Assembly: GCA_001781335.1 (NCBI GenBank)
Contig: MFLL01000006.1
Location: 1 to 35,827, forward strand
Length of the DNA: 35,827 nucleotides
Direction of reading: 5' to 3'
Source: Candidatus Kaiserbacteria bacterium RIFCSPHIGHO2_02_FULL_55_25
GTDB taxonomy: Bacteria; Patescibacteriota; Minisyncoccia; Phycocordibacterales; UBA2100
Shown here: in pieces, positions 23,048 through 30,475 of the stretch
How positions within the stretch are numbered: the stretch's first letter is position 1
Layout of the letters: every line of letters starts with the position of its first letter
Notes under the pieces: model-generated
The model's database searches: none
Told to the model about the DNA's origin: nothing
Seen by the model: the letters and a program-made list of their open reading frames with translations, nothing else
Made by a program: the position numbers and the translations under genes

Positions 23048-23608
23048 TTAAGTCGCCCCAACAGCAACTTTTCTCGGCCATGTCGCGTATGTCCACATGA
23101 ACTGGACGATGAGGAATGCGACCAGTACCGCGAATCCGACGACGTCCGACCATTGCAGTTTGGCGAAGTAGCCGGCGACGAGTCCGGCGGGCATGACCGC
23201 TTTCCGCCAGCCCCACTGCCATTCGTCAATCTCCATGTTGTCCTGTGACACGCGATATAGCAAACCTCCAAAAAATAAGAGCAGGACACTACACGAGATC
23301 GAGAGCATCGGCGGACTCGTTACGAACACCCCGATGAGCACGGCGGCGGCGGCGGCATAAAATGCGGACACGACAGCGGATTCGGAGGCGTCCGAGACAA
23401 TCTCGGAGACACGATCGTCTACGACTGCATTCACCGCGCAGATCAACCCTGTAGCAACGATTCCACCCACCAGGGCGGCGATGCCGAGAGCTTGTGCTTC
23501 CGTGGCATCGAATTGGTAAATCGCTAGCCAGCGAAGCGCAATCAGCACCGCCACAATAACCGGCGGCCAACCAGCGTCGAACAACTTGCTCCAAGGACCA
23601 TACACCAT
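23048..23608 (-). CDS. Orphan polytopic membrane protein
   Basis: 186 aa with five hydrophobic segments (about 15-30, 42-63, 83-97, 102-118, 140-170) and a short basic end (TWPRKVAVGAT). No family recognised. It begins 75 nt after the gyrB stop. Between them is a small AGCGG/CCGCT hairpin and GATACA close to the ATG but no ribosome site, so the start fits the leaderless pattern or read-through from gyrB. Confidence 0.7.
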   Translation of the reverse strand: MVYGPWSKLFDAGWPPVIVAVLIALRWLAIYQFDATEAQALGIAALVGGIVATGLICAVNAVVDDRVSEIVSDASESAVVSAFYAAAAAVLIGVFVTSPPMLSISCSVLLLFFGGLLYRVSQDNMEIDEWQWGWRKAVMPAGLVAGYFAKLQWSDVVGFAVLVAFLIVQFMWTYATWPRKVAVGAT

Positions 23609-23683
23609 TGTTGTATCAGCGGCTTTACCGCTGCTCCCTAAGCCGCCAAGCGCGGCACTGAACGAAACAGTACTATCTTCGTT

Positions 23684-25801
23684 TTATATATCAAGCGTTG
23701 CTTCCTTGGCATGTGACTGGATGAATGATTTGCGGGCGGGAACGTCAGTGCCCATGAGCATGTCGAAGACCATGTCCGCTTCGACAGCGTCATGGATAGC
23801 GACCTGTTTGAGGATGCGGCGGGCGGGGTCCATCGTGGTCTCCCACAATTCTTCGGAATTCATTTCGCCCAAGCCCTTGTAGCGCTGTACCGATATTTTC
23901 GGAGCTTTCCCGACGCTCCGACGTCCGTCGGAGGTCGGGACCCCGACCCCTTCGGGCGTCGGGGCTTCTTCACTATCAACTACCGACTCTTCACTATCAA
24001 CTGTTTCAAGCGGCATATCCTTGCCGACAAGCTTGATGCGCTCCTCGTCGGTGTATGCGTAGAAAATCTCCTTACCCTTTTTCACCTTAAAAAGCGGCGG
24101 CTGAGCGATGTAGAGGAAGCCGCCGTCGATGACGGGGCGGAAATGGCGGTACATGAGCGTGAGGAGAAGTGTGCGGATGTGCGCGCCGTCCACGTCGGCA
24201 TCAGTCGCGATGATGATTTTGTGGTAGCGCAATTTTGCGATGTCGAAAATATCGCCTATCGCAGTCCCCAGCGCGACGACGAGATTTTTAATCTGCTCGC
24301 TGGCGAGCATCTTGTCCAGACGTGCGCGTTCGATGTTGAGAATCTTTCCGCGCAAAGGAAGCACGGCCTGTATGCGCCGGTCGCGGCCCATCTTGGCAGT
24401 GCCGCCGGCCGAATCTCCCTCCACGATGAAGAGTTCGGACTCTTCCGCACTCTTGCTCTGACAGTCGGCGAGCTTGCCGGGCAGAGTCATGCCGTCGAGC
24501 GCGCCTTTGCGCAGTATTGAGTCCTTGGCCGCCTTCGCCGCTTTGCGTGCCTTCATCGCCAGCGCAATTTTGCCGAGAATCGCGCGGGCTTCCTCCGGAT
24601 GTTCTTCGAGGAACTGGCCAAACGCCTCGCCGAAGACGGTCTCGGTCGCGCCGCGCGCTTCCACCGAGCCGAGCTTGCCCTTGGTCTGGCCTTCAAATTG
24701 GATTTCGCGCAATTTCACCGAGACGACCGCTGTGAGACCTTCGAGCACATCGTCGCCCGTGAAATTCTCGCTGTCTTTGCCGCCGCCGTTGCCATTCTTT
24801 ATTTGGGCATTGAGTGTGCGCGTAAGCGCGGTCTTGAAACCGGTGACATGCGTGCCGCCTTCGGCGTTGTAAATGTTGTTGGCGAATGCGGAAATGCGCG
24901 AGGTGATGTCGTCCACATACTGCAATGCGACTTCCACGTGTACGCCGTCTTGTTCCTTCTCCACATAAAAAACGGTCTTGTGGACCGGTTCGAGGTGATG
25001 GTTCTGGAATGAGACGAGACTACGCAAGCCACCCTCGAAGTAAAACGTAACGGACGGTGCGTCGAGCCCGAGCTTGCGGAGATAAAATACTTCTTCGTCT
25101 TTTACATTCTCCACTTTGCGCAGGTCGAGTATCGAGATGCGGAGCCCTTTGACCAAATACGCCTGCTGGCGCATGTGGGAGACAATGGTATCCCAGTTCA
25201 ATTCCCTGTCGGGGAATATGGAGCCGTCGGATTGGAAAGTGATGATGGTGCCGTGCAATTTCGAAGCGCCGACTTTCTTGGTCTTCCCCACCGGTTTGCC
25301 GCCGTTTTTGTATTCCTGAATATATTGCCCGCCGTCGCGATGCACTTCCGCACGCAGGTGCGTCGATAGTGCGTTGACCACGGAGACTCCGACTCCGTGC
25401 AGACCGCCCGAGACTTTGTAGCCATCGCCACCGAATTTGCCGCCCGCGTGGAGCATCGTCATCACCGTCTCAAGAGTGGAGACTTTTGTCTTGGGGTGGA
25501 TTTCTACGGGAATGCCGCGGCCGTTGTCGGCAACGCGCACGCGATAGTCGGGCAAAAGCGCGATTTCGACGTCGTTGGCGAAATCGCCCATCGCCTCGTC
25601 GCGCGAGTTGTCGAAGACTTCCCAGACGAGGTGATGCAATCCGGATGTGCCGGTGGTACCGATGTACATGCCCGGACGGCGGCGCACTGCTTCGAGTCCT
25701 TCGAGCACCGTAATGTCACTCGCGCCGTACGAGCCCTTTGTATGACTTTGCCCCGTTTTGGGGGCCGTTTTCTTGGTCTTTTCCGCCTTATTTGTAGCCA
25801 T
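23684..25801 (-). CDS. gyrB: DNA gyrase subunit B with palindrome-containing insert
   Basis: 705 aa from the ATG at 25801; the open frame reaches 26284 but that part has no GyrB similarity and overlaps another gene. ATP-binding GHKL fold: VWEVFDNSRDEA (59-70, with the usual E-x3-N helix), VADNGRGIPV (90-99), HAGGKFGG (118-125), GGLHGVGVSVVNAL (132-145). Toprim: EGDSAGG (461-467), DADVDG (534-539). C-terminal QRYKGLGEMN and WETTMDP. ParE was considered; with no partner in the window the GyrB/ParE choice rests on general similarity. Residues about 600-632 are an Asp/Ser/Glu/Pro-rich insert encoded by palindromes. TATACT with TG extension lies 13 nt before the ATG. Confidence 0.93.
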   Translation of the reverse strand: MATNKAEKTKKTAPKTGQSHTKGSYGASDITVLEGLEAVRRRPGMYIGTTGTSGLHHLVWEVFDNSRDEAMGDFANDVEIALLPDYRVRVADNGRGIPVEIHPKTKVSTLETVMTMLHAGGKFGGDGYKVSGGLHGVGVSVVNALSTHLRAEVHRDGGQYIQEYKNGGKPVGKTKKVGASKLHGTIITFQSDGSIFPDRELNWDTIVSHMRQQAYLVKGLRISILDLRKVENVKDEEVFYLRKLGLDAPSVTFYFEGGLRSLVSFQNHHLEPVHKTVFYVEKEQDGVHVEVALQYVDDITSRISAFANNIYNAEGGTHVTGFKTALTRTLNAQIKNGNGGGKDSENFTGDDVLEGLTAVVSVKLREIQFEGQTKGKLGSVEARGATETVFGEAFGQFLEEHPEEARAILGKIALAMKARKAAKAAKDSILRKGALDGMTLPGKLADCQSKSAEESELFIVEGDSAGGTAKMGRDRRIQAVLPLRGKILNIERARLDKMLASEQIKNLVVALGTAIGDIFDIAKLRYHKIIIATDADVDGAHIRTLLLTLMYRHFRPVIDGGFLYIAQPPLFKVKKGKEIFYAYTDEERIKLVGKDMPLETVDSEESVVDSEEAPTPEGVGVPTSDGRRSVGKAPKISVQRYKGLGEMNSEELWETTMDPARRILKQVAIHDAVEADMVFDMLMGTDVPARKSFIQSHAKEATLDI
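23909..24002. repeat. Palindrome and direct-repeat insert inside gyrB
   Basis: CCCGAC, G, CTCCGACG (23909-23923) mirror CGTCGGAG, GTCGGG (23926-23939); a second hairpin CCCCGAC/GTCGGGG spans 23941-23964; then CTTCACTATCAACT occurs at 23968-23981 and again at 23989-24002 (21-bp period, so 7 codons). All in frame. Confidence 0.85.
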
Positions 25802-25814
25802 GTTTTGTGCATTT

Positions 25815-25820
25815 AGTATA
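25815..25820 (-). promoter_or_regulatory. Extended -10 of gyrB
   Basis: Minus strand TGC-TATACT, 13 nt before the gyrB ATG; the TGn extension may replace a -35, which is not evident. Confidence 0.5.
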
Positions 25821-25835
25821 GCAAAAAACAGGGTG

Positions 25836-25864
25836 TTTGCATAGCCCCAAAAGGTGGGTATAGT
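25836..25864 (+). promoter_or_regulatory. Promoter of the 25914 small gene
   Basis: TTTGCA (25836-25841), 17-bp spacer, TATAGT (25859-25864). Leader of about 43 nt ending in GGGGAGG. Confidence 0.6.
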
Positions 25865-25913
25865 GTGCCTTGGCTCGGTACGAACGCCGGCCGTATTTGG
25901 GGAGGAATTCGCG

Positions 25914-26258
25914 ATGAGAGCGGGCACAGTGACACTGATTGCCATAGTCGTCGCCGCCGGAATTACTGCATCAACCGCCAGAACTGGCACAACGTGGGGG
26001 GAGTGCGAGATTGCCATGAAAAACGTCGCACTCAACTGCGGCTGGTGGCGACTGTGGAAGCCGGTGCCGATAGGCCTAATCCGGCATGGCGCGAATCTCG
26101 GCACGATACAAGACCGCGACAAGCTACTTTGTCGCTGGGAGACGACCTTCGTGTTCGGCTTACCACTGCCGCGACTGGAACTTGTCAGGCCGATATGTAG
26201 CCGTCCTCCGACAAAGGACCTGCTCCAACGACTATCCCGGGCTTCACCGCCCGGGTAA
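25914..26258 (+). CDS. Small secreted or membrane-anchored orphan
   Basis: 114 aa from the ATG at 25914, chosen for GGGGAGG eight bases upstream. A hydrophobic N-terminus (MRAGTVTLIAIVVAAGITAS) is a signal peptide or anchor; the rest is Trp/Arg-rich with four Cys (WGECE, LNCGWW, LLCRWE, PICSRP). No family recognised. The terminator hairpin overlaps the last codons (encoding SRASPPG). Own promoter and terminator; convergent with pheT. Confidence 0.6.
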   Translation: MRAGTVTLIAIVVAAGITASTARTGTTWGECEIAMKNVALNCGWWRLWKPVPIGLIRHGANLGTIQDRDKLLCRWETTFVFGLPLPRLELVRPICSRPPTKDLLQRLSRASPPG

Positions 26259-26265
26259 TCTTTTT
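26236..26265 (+). terminator. Intrinsic terminator of the 25914 small gene
   Basis: CCCGGGC and GCCCGGG (26236-26242, 26249-26255) around TTCACC, then TAATCTTTTT, which includes the stop codon. Confidence 0.85.
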
Positions 26266-26268
26266 GGA

Positions 26269-28059
26269 CTACCGGACTTCCCACCCTTTTCCTTTCACCG
26301 CAGCGTAAATACTTTCCATTCGCTCATTGGCGTCGCCGTCGGTAAGCGTTTTGTCGAATGATTGAAAGACGAGCCGAAATGCATACGATGTCTTTTCACC
26401 CTTGGTGAATTCATCGAACTTCTCGCTGCGCACAAGAAGCTCTCCGGCATGCGTACGGATAACTTCAAGAACATCTTCCGGTTTTATCCCCGCAGGTACC
26501 CACAGTGCGATGTCGCGCACGATGAACGGGTACTTTGAGTACGTTTGATATCGTTCCGTCGTCGAAACCGGCAACATCTCGTAGACATCATTAACGACAT
26601 CCGATGTCGTTAATTCAGATTCGCGAACACCGCTTTTGTCGGCCGTGCCGAGAACAATTTCCTCCCGCCCTTTGCGCCACACTGTGCCAATCTCGAACAG
26701 TTTTACTTCTTTGAGTCCGAGCAAATCCTTGTTGCGGATGTTCTTCTCCAGTGCGTCCTTTAGCCCGTCCTGAAGTGTCGCGCGCAAATACGGTCGCACG
26801 CCGTCCACCTTGTTGGCGACGACGCGCTCGCCCTTGTCTGCGAACACCGATGTGAACACCTCCGAGTAGCCTTGTGCAACGAGTTCTTCACGCGACTTCT
26901 CTGCCGCATAGAAATTCGGATTGATTTCCACCTTGCCGGTAAATTTCGATAACTCGACAGCGGGAATTTTGTCGTACCCGACGATGCGGGCAACTTCCTC
27001 AATCAAATCCTCCGCGATAACGAGGTCGAGCCGCTCGAACGGCGGCGTGACAGTAACCCGATGAGGTCTGACCTCATCGGATTGATATGGGAGCTCGAGG
27101 CGCCTGAACGCGTCCGCGACATCCGATTCTGCGAGTTTGGTACCGAGAACGGCGTTTATTTTCGATAGTGTCACGCTAACCGTCCGTATTCCCTGTTTGG
27201 CCGGATATTCGTCAGTGAAACCGGCTAATTCGCCGCCCGCGAGCTGCAAAATAAGGTCGGCCGCCGCGCGCATACCGTATGCGGCAAGCTCGGGCGATAG
27301 CACCTGCTCGAAGCGCGACGACGCATCGGTGCGCAGCTTCAGCGCGGCGGCTGTGCGCCGTACCGACACACCGTCGAAATTTGCTGATTCGATAATAATG
27401 TCCTTTGTCGTTTCCGAAATGCCCGCCGGTTTACCGCCCTTTACGCCCGCAATTCCGATAGCCGCGCCGGAATTTTTGTCGCCGATGACGAGCATACTCT
27501 CGGCGAGTTCATATTCTTTGTCGTCGAGCGCAATCATTTTCTCTCCTTTCTTTGCGTTGCGGACTTCAATGGAATATCCGTTCTTTTCTTTGAGTTGCCC
27601 CGCATCAAATGCGTGGAGCGGCTGGCCGAGGTTGAACATCACATAATTGGTCGCATCCACGACATTGTTGATAGAGCGCTGTCCTACACTCTCAAGCGAA
27701 CTGCGCAGCCAATCCGGCGACGGACCCACTTTCACACCCGTGATATATCCGGCGATGTAGCGCGGGCACAGCGGTGTCTCAATAGTGACGGCCACCTCAT
27801 CCGTTCTCGGCTCCAACGACACGGTCTGACGCAGCGCGTCGGCCTTCATCGGCAATTCAAGAATTGCCGAGAGTTCCTTTGCAACACCCCGATGCGACAA
27901 GCAATCGTGCCCGCGATTGGGCGTCACTTTCACGTCGAGTACGTCATTCTCAACGCTTTCTATTTCGAACGCATGAAAGGTGAGCGCATCTGCCAGCGCC
28001 TGCGCCTCCGGTAGCGGTTTCTCAAAATACGTCTGCAGCCAATTCCGTGAGATTTTCAT
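26269..28059 (-). CDS. pheT: Phenylalanyl-tRNA synthetase beta subunit, lacking the tRNA-binding OB domain
   Basis: 596 aa from the ATG at 28059 (MKISRNWLQTYFEKPLP, the standard PheT start); the frame extends to 28281 through the GIY-YIG gene but that part is not PheT-like. The usual EMAP/OB tRNA-binding domain after residue about 40 is missing: ESVENDVLDVKVTPNRGHDCLSH goes straight into the core. B3/4 and B5 regions follow (DLIEEVARIVGYDKIP), and a C-terminal anticodon-binding FDX-ACB domain begins near YSKYPFIVRDIALWV. Two in-frame palindromes lie within the gene. It starts four codons' worth of space or less after the GIY-YIG stop (2 nt), in an operon with pheS. Confidence 0.95.
   Translation of the reverse strand: MKISRNWLQTYFEKPLPEAQALADALTFHAFEIESVENDVLDVKVTPNRGHDCLSHRGVAKELSAILELPMKADALRQTVSLEPRTDEVAVTIETPLCPRYIAGYITGVKVGPSPDWLRSSLESVGQRSINNVVDATNYVMFNLGQPLHAFDAGQLKEKNGYSIEVRNAKKGEKMIALDDKEYELAESMLVIGDKNSGAAIGIAGVKGGKPAGISETTKDIIIESANFDGVSVRRTAAALKLRTDASSRFEQVLSPELAAYGMRAAADLILQLAGGELAGFTDEYPAKQGIRTVSVTLSKINAVLGTKLAESDVADAFRRLELPYQSDEVRPHRVTVTPPFERLDLVIAEDLIEEVARIVGYDKIPAVELSKFTGKVEINPNFYAAEKSREELVAQGYSEVFTSVFADKGERVVANKVDGVRPYLRATLQDGLKDALEKNIRNKDLLGLKEVKLFEIGTVWRKGREEIVLGTADKSGVRESELTTSDVVNDVYEMLPVSTTERYQTYSKYPFIVRDIALWVPAGIKPEDVLEVIRTHAGELLVRSEKFDEFTKGEKTSYAFRLVFQSFDKTLTDGDANERMESIYAAVKGKGWEVR
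26590..26614. repeat. Odd palindrome 1 inside pheT
   Basis: Arm ATTAACGACATC, central C, then its exact reverse complement: 12+1+12, no mismatch. In the coding frame it reads LTTSDVVN, between GVRES and DVYEML. Confidence 0.92.
27058..27080. repeat. Odd palindrome 2 inside pheT
   Basis: Arm CCGATGAGGTC, central T, exact reverse complement: 11+1+11. The core GAGGTC-T-GACCTC parallels GAGGTT-T-AACCTC of the transposase-flanking copies. It encodes SDEVRPHR. Confidence 0.92.
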
Positions 28060-28061
28060 AT

Positions 28062-28322
28062 TCAGCCCGTTAGAGATAGAAAACGCTTGAGACGATTCTT
28101 GATGTATCGCTTTCCCATACCAGTTTTTAAATACTTCTCGCGCGCATACGCGTCTGATTGCTCCGTACACGCTTCGTAGTACATCAGTTCGAACGGACGT
28201 CGTTTGGCCGTGGCAACCATTTGGCCACTGTTGTGTTGTCGCAAGCGTTTTCGTAAATCGTTCGTGCACCCGGTATACCATTTACCGTCTGCTTTGCTCC
28301 GAAGTACGTAGGTGTAATGCAT
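28062..28322 (-). CDS. GIY-YIG domain protein, single-domain (YhbQ-like)
   Basis: 86 aa. GIY-YIG fold: YTYVLRSKADGKWYTGCTNDLRKRLRQHNSG (3-33; Y3-Y5 and the WYTG element), then KRRPFELMYYEACTEQSDAYAREKYLKT with the Glu of the nuclease site, and a basic end (GKRYIKNRLKRFLSLTG). Such small proteins are structure- or strand-specific nucleases of unclear role. The gene lies between pheS and pheT and is exactly framed by a perfect 14-bp inverted repeat (28064-28077, 28328-28341); the last four codons are part of the repeat. pheT starts 2 nt after its stop, and pheS ends inside the other repeat, so the unit looks inserted between the two synthetase genes. Confidence 0.9.
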   Translation of the reverse strand: MHYTYVLRSKADGKWYTGCTNDLRKRLRQHNSGQMVATAKRRPFELMYYEACTEQSDAYAREKYLKTGMGKRYIKNRLKRFLSLTG

Positions 28323-28341
28323 GGTAAATCTCTAACGGGCT
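28064..28341. mobile_element. Putative mini-element: GIY-YIG gene bounded by 14-bp inverted repeats
   Basis: AGCCCGTTAGAGAT at 28064-28077 and its exact reverse complement at 28328-28341. The 278-bp unit holds only the GIY-YIG ORF: the upstream repeat is its leader, the downstream repeat its last codons. The pheS stop (28340-28342) overlaps the outer end. No target duplication is obvious. Mobility is inferred, not shown. Confidence 0.6.
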
Positions 28342-29074
28342 AAAATTGATTGATGAACCGCAAATCGGCGGAGTGCATGTGGCGCACGTCGTCGATGCCC
28401 CAGCGCAAAAGCGCGAGACGATCGAGACCCATGCCGAACGCAAAACCCTGATATTTCTCCGGATCTACTCCGGCGTTTTTGAGTACCTGCGGATGCACCA
28501 TGCCGGCACCCATCATCTCTATCCATCGGTCACGCAATTTTGCCGGTGCGCTCTCGCCGGTGATGCGCATGTCCACCTCGACAGACGGCTCGGTGAAAGG
28601 GAAGAAGCTCGGGCGGAAACGGATTTCCACCTGCGCGCCTTTGAACAGTTCCTTGAAAAATCGCGCGAGCGTGCCCTTGAGGTTGGCGAGCGTCACATCC
28701 TCGCCCACCGCGAGCCCTTCTATCTGGAAGAATTCCGCCTCGTGCGTCATGTCGGTCGCCTCATTGCGGAAGACTTTGCCCGGCACAATGACACGGTACG
28801 GAGGCTGAACACCCTTCTTCATCTGCGTCTCCATGTAGCGGATTTGCACGGGCGAAGTGTGCGTGCGTAATACCATCCCCTGCTCATCCTTGATGAAAAA
28901 GGTGTCCTGCATGTCGCGAGCGGGATGGTCCTTGGGGACATTGAGCGCATCAAAATTGTGCCACTCGTCCTCCAAGAGCGGCCCCTCCTCAAACGCAAAG
29001 CCCATATCAAAAAATATCTTGTTTGCCTCACGAATAAGGCTCGAGATAGGATGGATATGACCTCTCTCTGACAT
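28340..29074 (-). CDS. pheS: Phenylalanyl-tRNA synthetase alpha subunit, no N-terminal coiled coil
   Basis: 244 aa from the ATG at 29074 (TATACT seven bases upstream; the longer frame enters the promoter). Class II core: HPISSLIREANKIFFDMGF, motif 2 region FRNEATDMTHEAEFFQIEGL, RFRPSFFPFTEPSVEVD, and motif 3 GFAFGMGLDRLALLRWGIDD. The N-terminal coiled-coil arm of about 90 residues that contacts tRNA in usual PheS is absent. It forms the (alpha-beta)2 enzyme with PheT; the GIY-YIG gene lies between the two. Leaderless type start. Confidence 0.95.
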   Translation of the reverse strand: MSERGHIHPISSLIREANKIFFDMGFAFEEGPLLEDEWHNFDALNVPKDHPARDMQDTFFIKDEQGMVLRTHTSPVQIRYMETQMKKGVQPPYRVIVPGKVFRNEATDMTHEAEFFQIEGLAVGEDVTLANLKGTLARFFKELFKGAQVEIRFRPSFFPFTEPSVEVDMRITGESAPAKLRDRWIEMMGAGMVHPQVLKNAGVDPEKYQGFAFGMGLDRLALLRWGIDDVRHMHSADLRFINQF

Positions 29075-29081
29075 GAACGAC

Positions 29082-29087
29082 AGTATA
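29082..29087 (-). promoter_or_regulatory. -10 box of pheS
   Basis: Minus strand TATACT, seven bases before the ATG. The divergent glycosyltransferase has an identical box at 29226-29231; a large inverted-repeat element lies between them. Confidence 0.5.
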
Positions 29088-29113
29088 TCCTGTTCCCCCC
29101 GCCCCAAGCGAGC

Positions 29114-29209
29114 GCGGCCACGTGTTTTGCCGTCTTCGCAGGCCCGACAGGGCCGAGACCGAGCGCTGGCGCACTAGCGCCAGATAGCGACGGCAAAACA
29201 CGTGGCCGC
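29114..29209. repeat. Structured inverted-repeat element between divergent promoters
   Basis: A 21-bp perfect outer arm (29114-29134 with 29189-29209; core CCACGTGTTTTGCCGTC) encloses two hairpins, GGCCC-GACA-GGGCC (about 29141-29154) and CTGGCGC-ACTA-GCGCCAG (about 29166-29183). Folded as RNA or cruciform DNA it gives a three-way junction. No ORF inside; no U-tract on either side. Confidence 0.85.
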
Positions 29210-29225
29210 CGAGCGCCCCTTTTGA

Positions 29226-29231
29226 TATACT
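29226..29231 (+). promoter_or_regulatory. Extended -10 of glycosyltransferase gene
   Basis: TGA-TATACT, ten bases before the ATG at 29242. Confidence 0.5.
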
Positions 29232-29241
29232 GCTGACTCCC

Positions 29242-30471
29242 ATGAGCATGACTGGTGTCACATACGCCTTTCTTTTCATCTCTCTCTACTTTGAGGTTTT
29301 TTTGCTTGTTGCGTTTCTAGAGCGCCGCTTTGTCCGCGTGTCACGACAGCGCACGCCCGTAGACGAAGCCACTCTCCCCACGGTCGCTGTCGTTGTGCCC
29401 TGTTTCAACGAAGAGATCACCGTCGCGGGCACGGTACGTTCTTTGCTTGCCCTTCGCTACCCGGAAGAGAAGATTGAGTTCATTCTCGTGGACGACGGGT
29501 CCACCGACGGCACACTCTCCACGCTTGAACAGTTCAGGAACGACTCGCGCGTACGAATCTTCACGAAAGAGAACGGTGGCAAGCACACTGCTATGAATCT
29601 CGGCCTTGAAAACACGAACGCCGAACTTATCGGATGTCTCGACGCCGACTCGGTCGTTGAGCCCGATGCGCTCTTGCACATCGCTCCGGTATTTGAGAAT
29701 AGACTGATTTCAGCGGTCACACCCTGCATCTTCGTGAAAGAGCCCGAGACGATACTCCAGCACTTGCAGAATGTCGAATACCGGCTCAGTATTTTCAACC
29801 GTTTCATTCTCGCGGTGATTGGCTCCGTTTTCATTACACCCGGCCCGTTCTCGTTCTTCCGTGCCAAGGTTGTGCGTGAACTTGGCGGCTGGCGCTTCGC
29901 ACATTCGACTGAAGACATGGAAATGGCCCTGCGTATGCAGCATGAGGGGCACCTCATCGCGAATGCCCCTAGTGCCATCGTGCACACCTCGACGCCGCGC
30001 ACGCTTCCCGCTCTCTTCCGTCAGCGCGTGCGGTGGACCTACGGCTGGCTGCGAAATGCGGTCGACTACCGCCACATGGTCGGCAACAGAAAATACGGCA
30101 ACCTGGGGCTCCTCGTGTTGCCCTCCGCGCTTATCTCAATCGCGGCCGGTATATATTTCTTTTCACGTATCGCATTCAGCTCTCTCATTTCACTTCGCGA
30201 CGAGATAATACGCATACAGTTTTCCGGCCTGTATCCACATGCATCATTTGACCTCTTTTATTTCAACACAAGCACGATGCTCTTTCTGGTGCTCGTAAGC
30301 GTGGGGCTTATCCTTGCGCTCATTAGTGCCGGTTCTTTCATCGGCACGGGCTCACGGCGCCCGCCACTCTCAACTCCGCTGTTTCTTCTTTTCTACAGCT
30401 TCCTTGTACCGCTATGGCTCGGGGCTGCGGTCGTTCGCGCGGTTTTTAAGACTGGTGTAAGCTGGCGCTAA
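29242..30471 (+). CDS. GT2-family membrane glycosyltransferase
   Basis: 409 aa. An N-terminal TM (about 8-26), then a GT-A domain: TVAVVVPCFNEE (47-58), VDDGSTDGTL, CLDADS with the DxD metal site, TPGPFSFFR, HSTEDMEMALRM with the catalytic-base Asp region, and RQRVRWTYGW (QxxRW). Three or four C-terminal TM segments follow. This is the layout of processive GT2 enzymes (NagC/PgaC/cellulose-synthase-like) that make and export polysaccharide; the substrate cannot be told. A downstream thioredoxin-like gene starts 4 nt after its stop. Divergent from pheS. Confidence 0.9.
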   Translation: MSMTGVTYAFLFISLYFEVFLLVAFLERRFVRVSRQRTPVDEATLPTVAVVVPCFNEEITVAGTVRSLLALRYPEEKIEFILVDDGSTDGTLSTLEQFRNDSRVRIFTKENGGKHTAMNLGLENTNAELIGCLDADSVVEPDALLHIAPVFENRLISAVTPCIFVKEPETILQHLQNVEYRLSIFNRFILAVIGSVFITPGPFSFFRAKVVRELGGWRFAHSTEDMEMALRMQHEGHLIANAPSAIVHTSTPRTLPALFRQRVRWTYGWLRNAVDYRHMVGNRKYGNLGLLVLPSALISIAAGIYFFSRIAFSSLISLRDEIIRIQFSGLYPHASFDLFYFNTSTMLFLVLVSVGLILALISAGSFIGTGSRRPPLSTPLFLLFYSFLVPLWLGAAVVRAVFKTGVSWR

Positions 30472-30475
30472 TCAT

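Noticed and set aside
25802-26284. 160-residue N-terminal extension of gyrB
   Set aside because: GyrB likeness begins only after the ATG at 25801, and the extension crosses the gyrB -10 box and a convergent gene with its own ribosome site.
28060-28281. N-terminal extension of pheT across the GIY-YIG gene
   Set aside because: The standard PheT beginning is at 28059; the upstream frame is the shadow of the GIY-YIG ORF.
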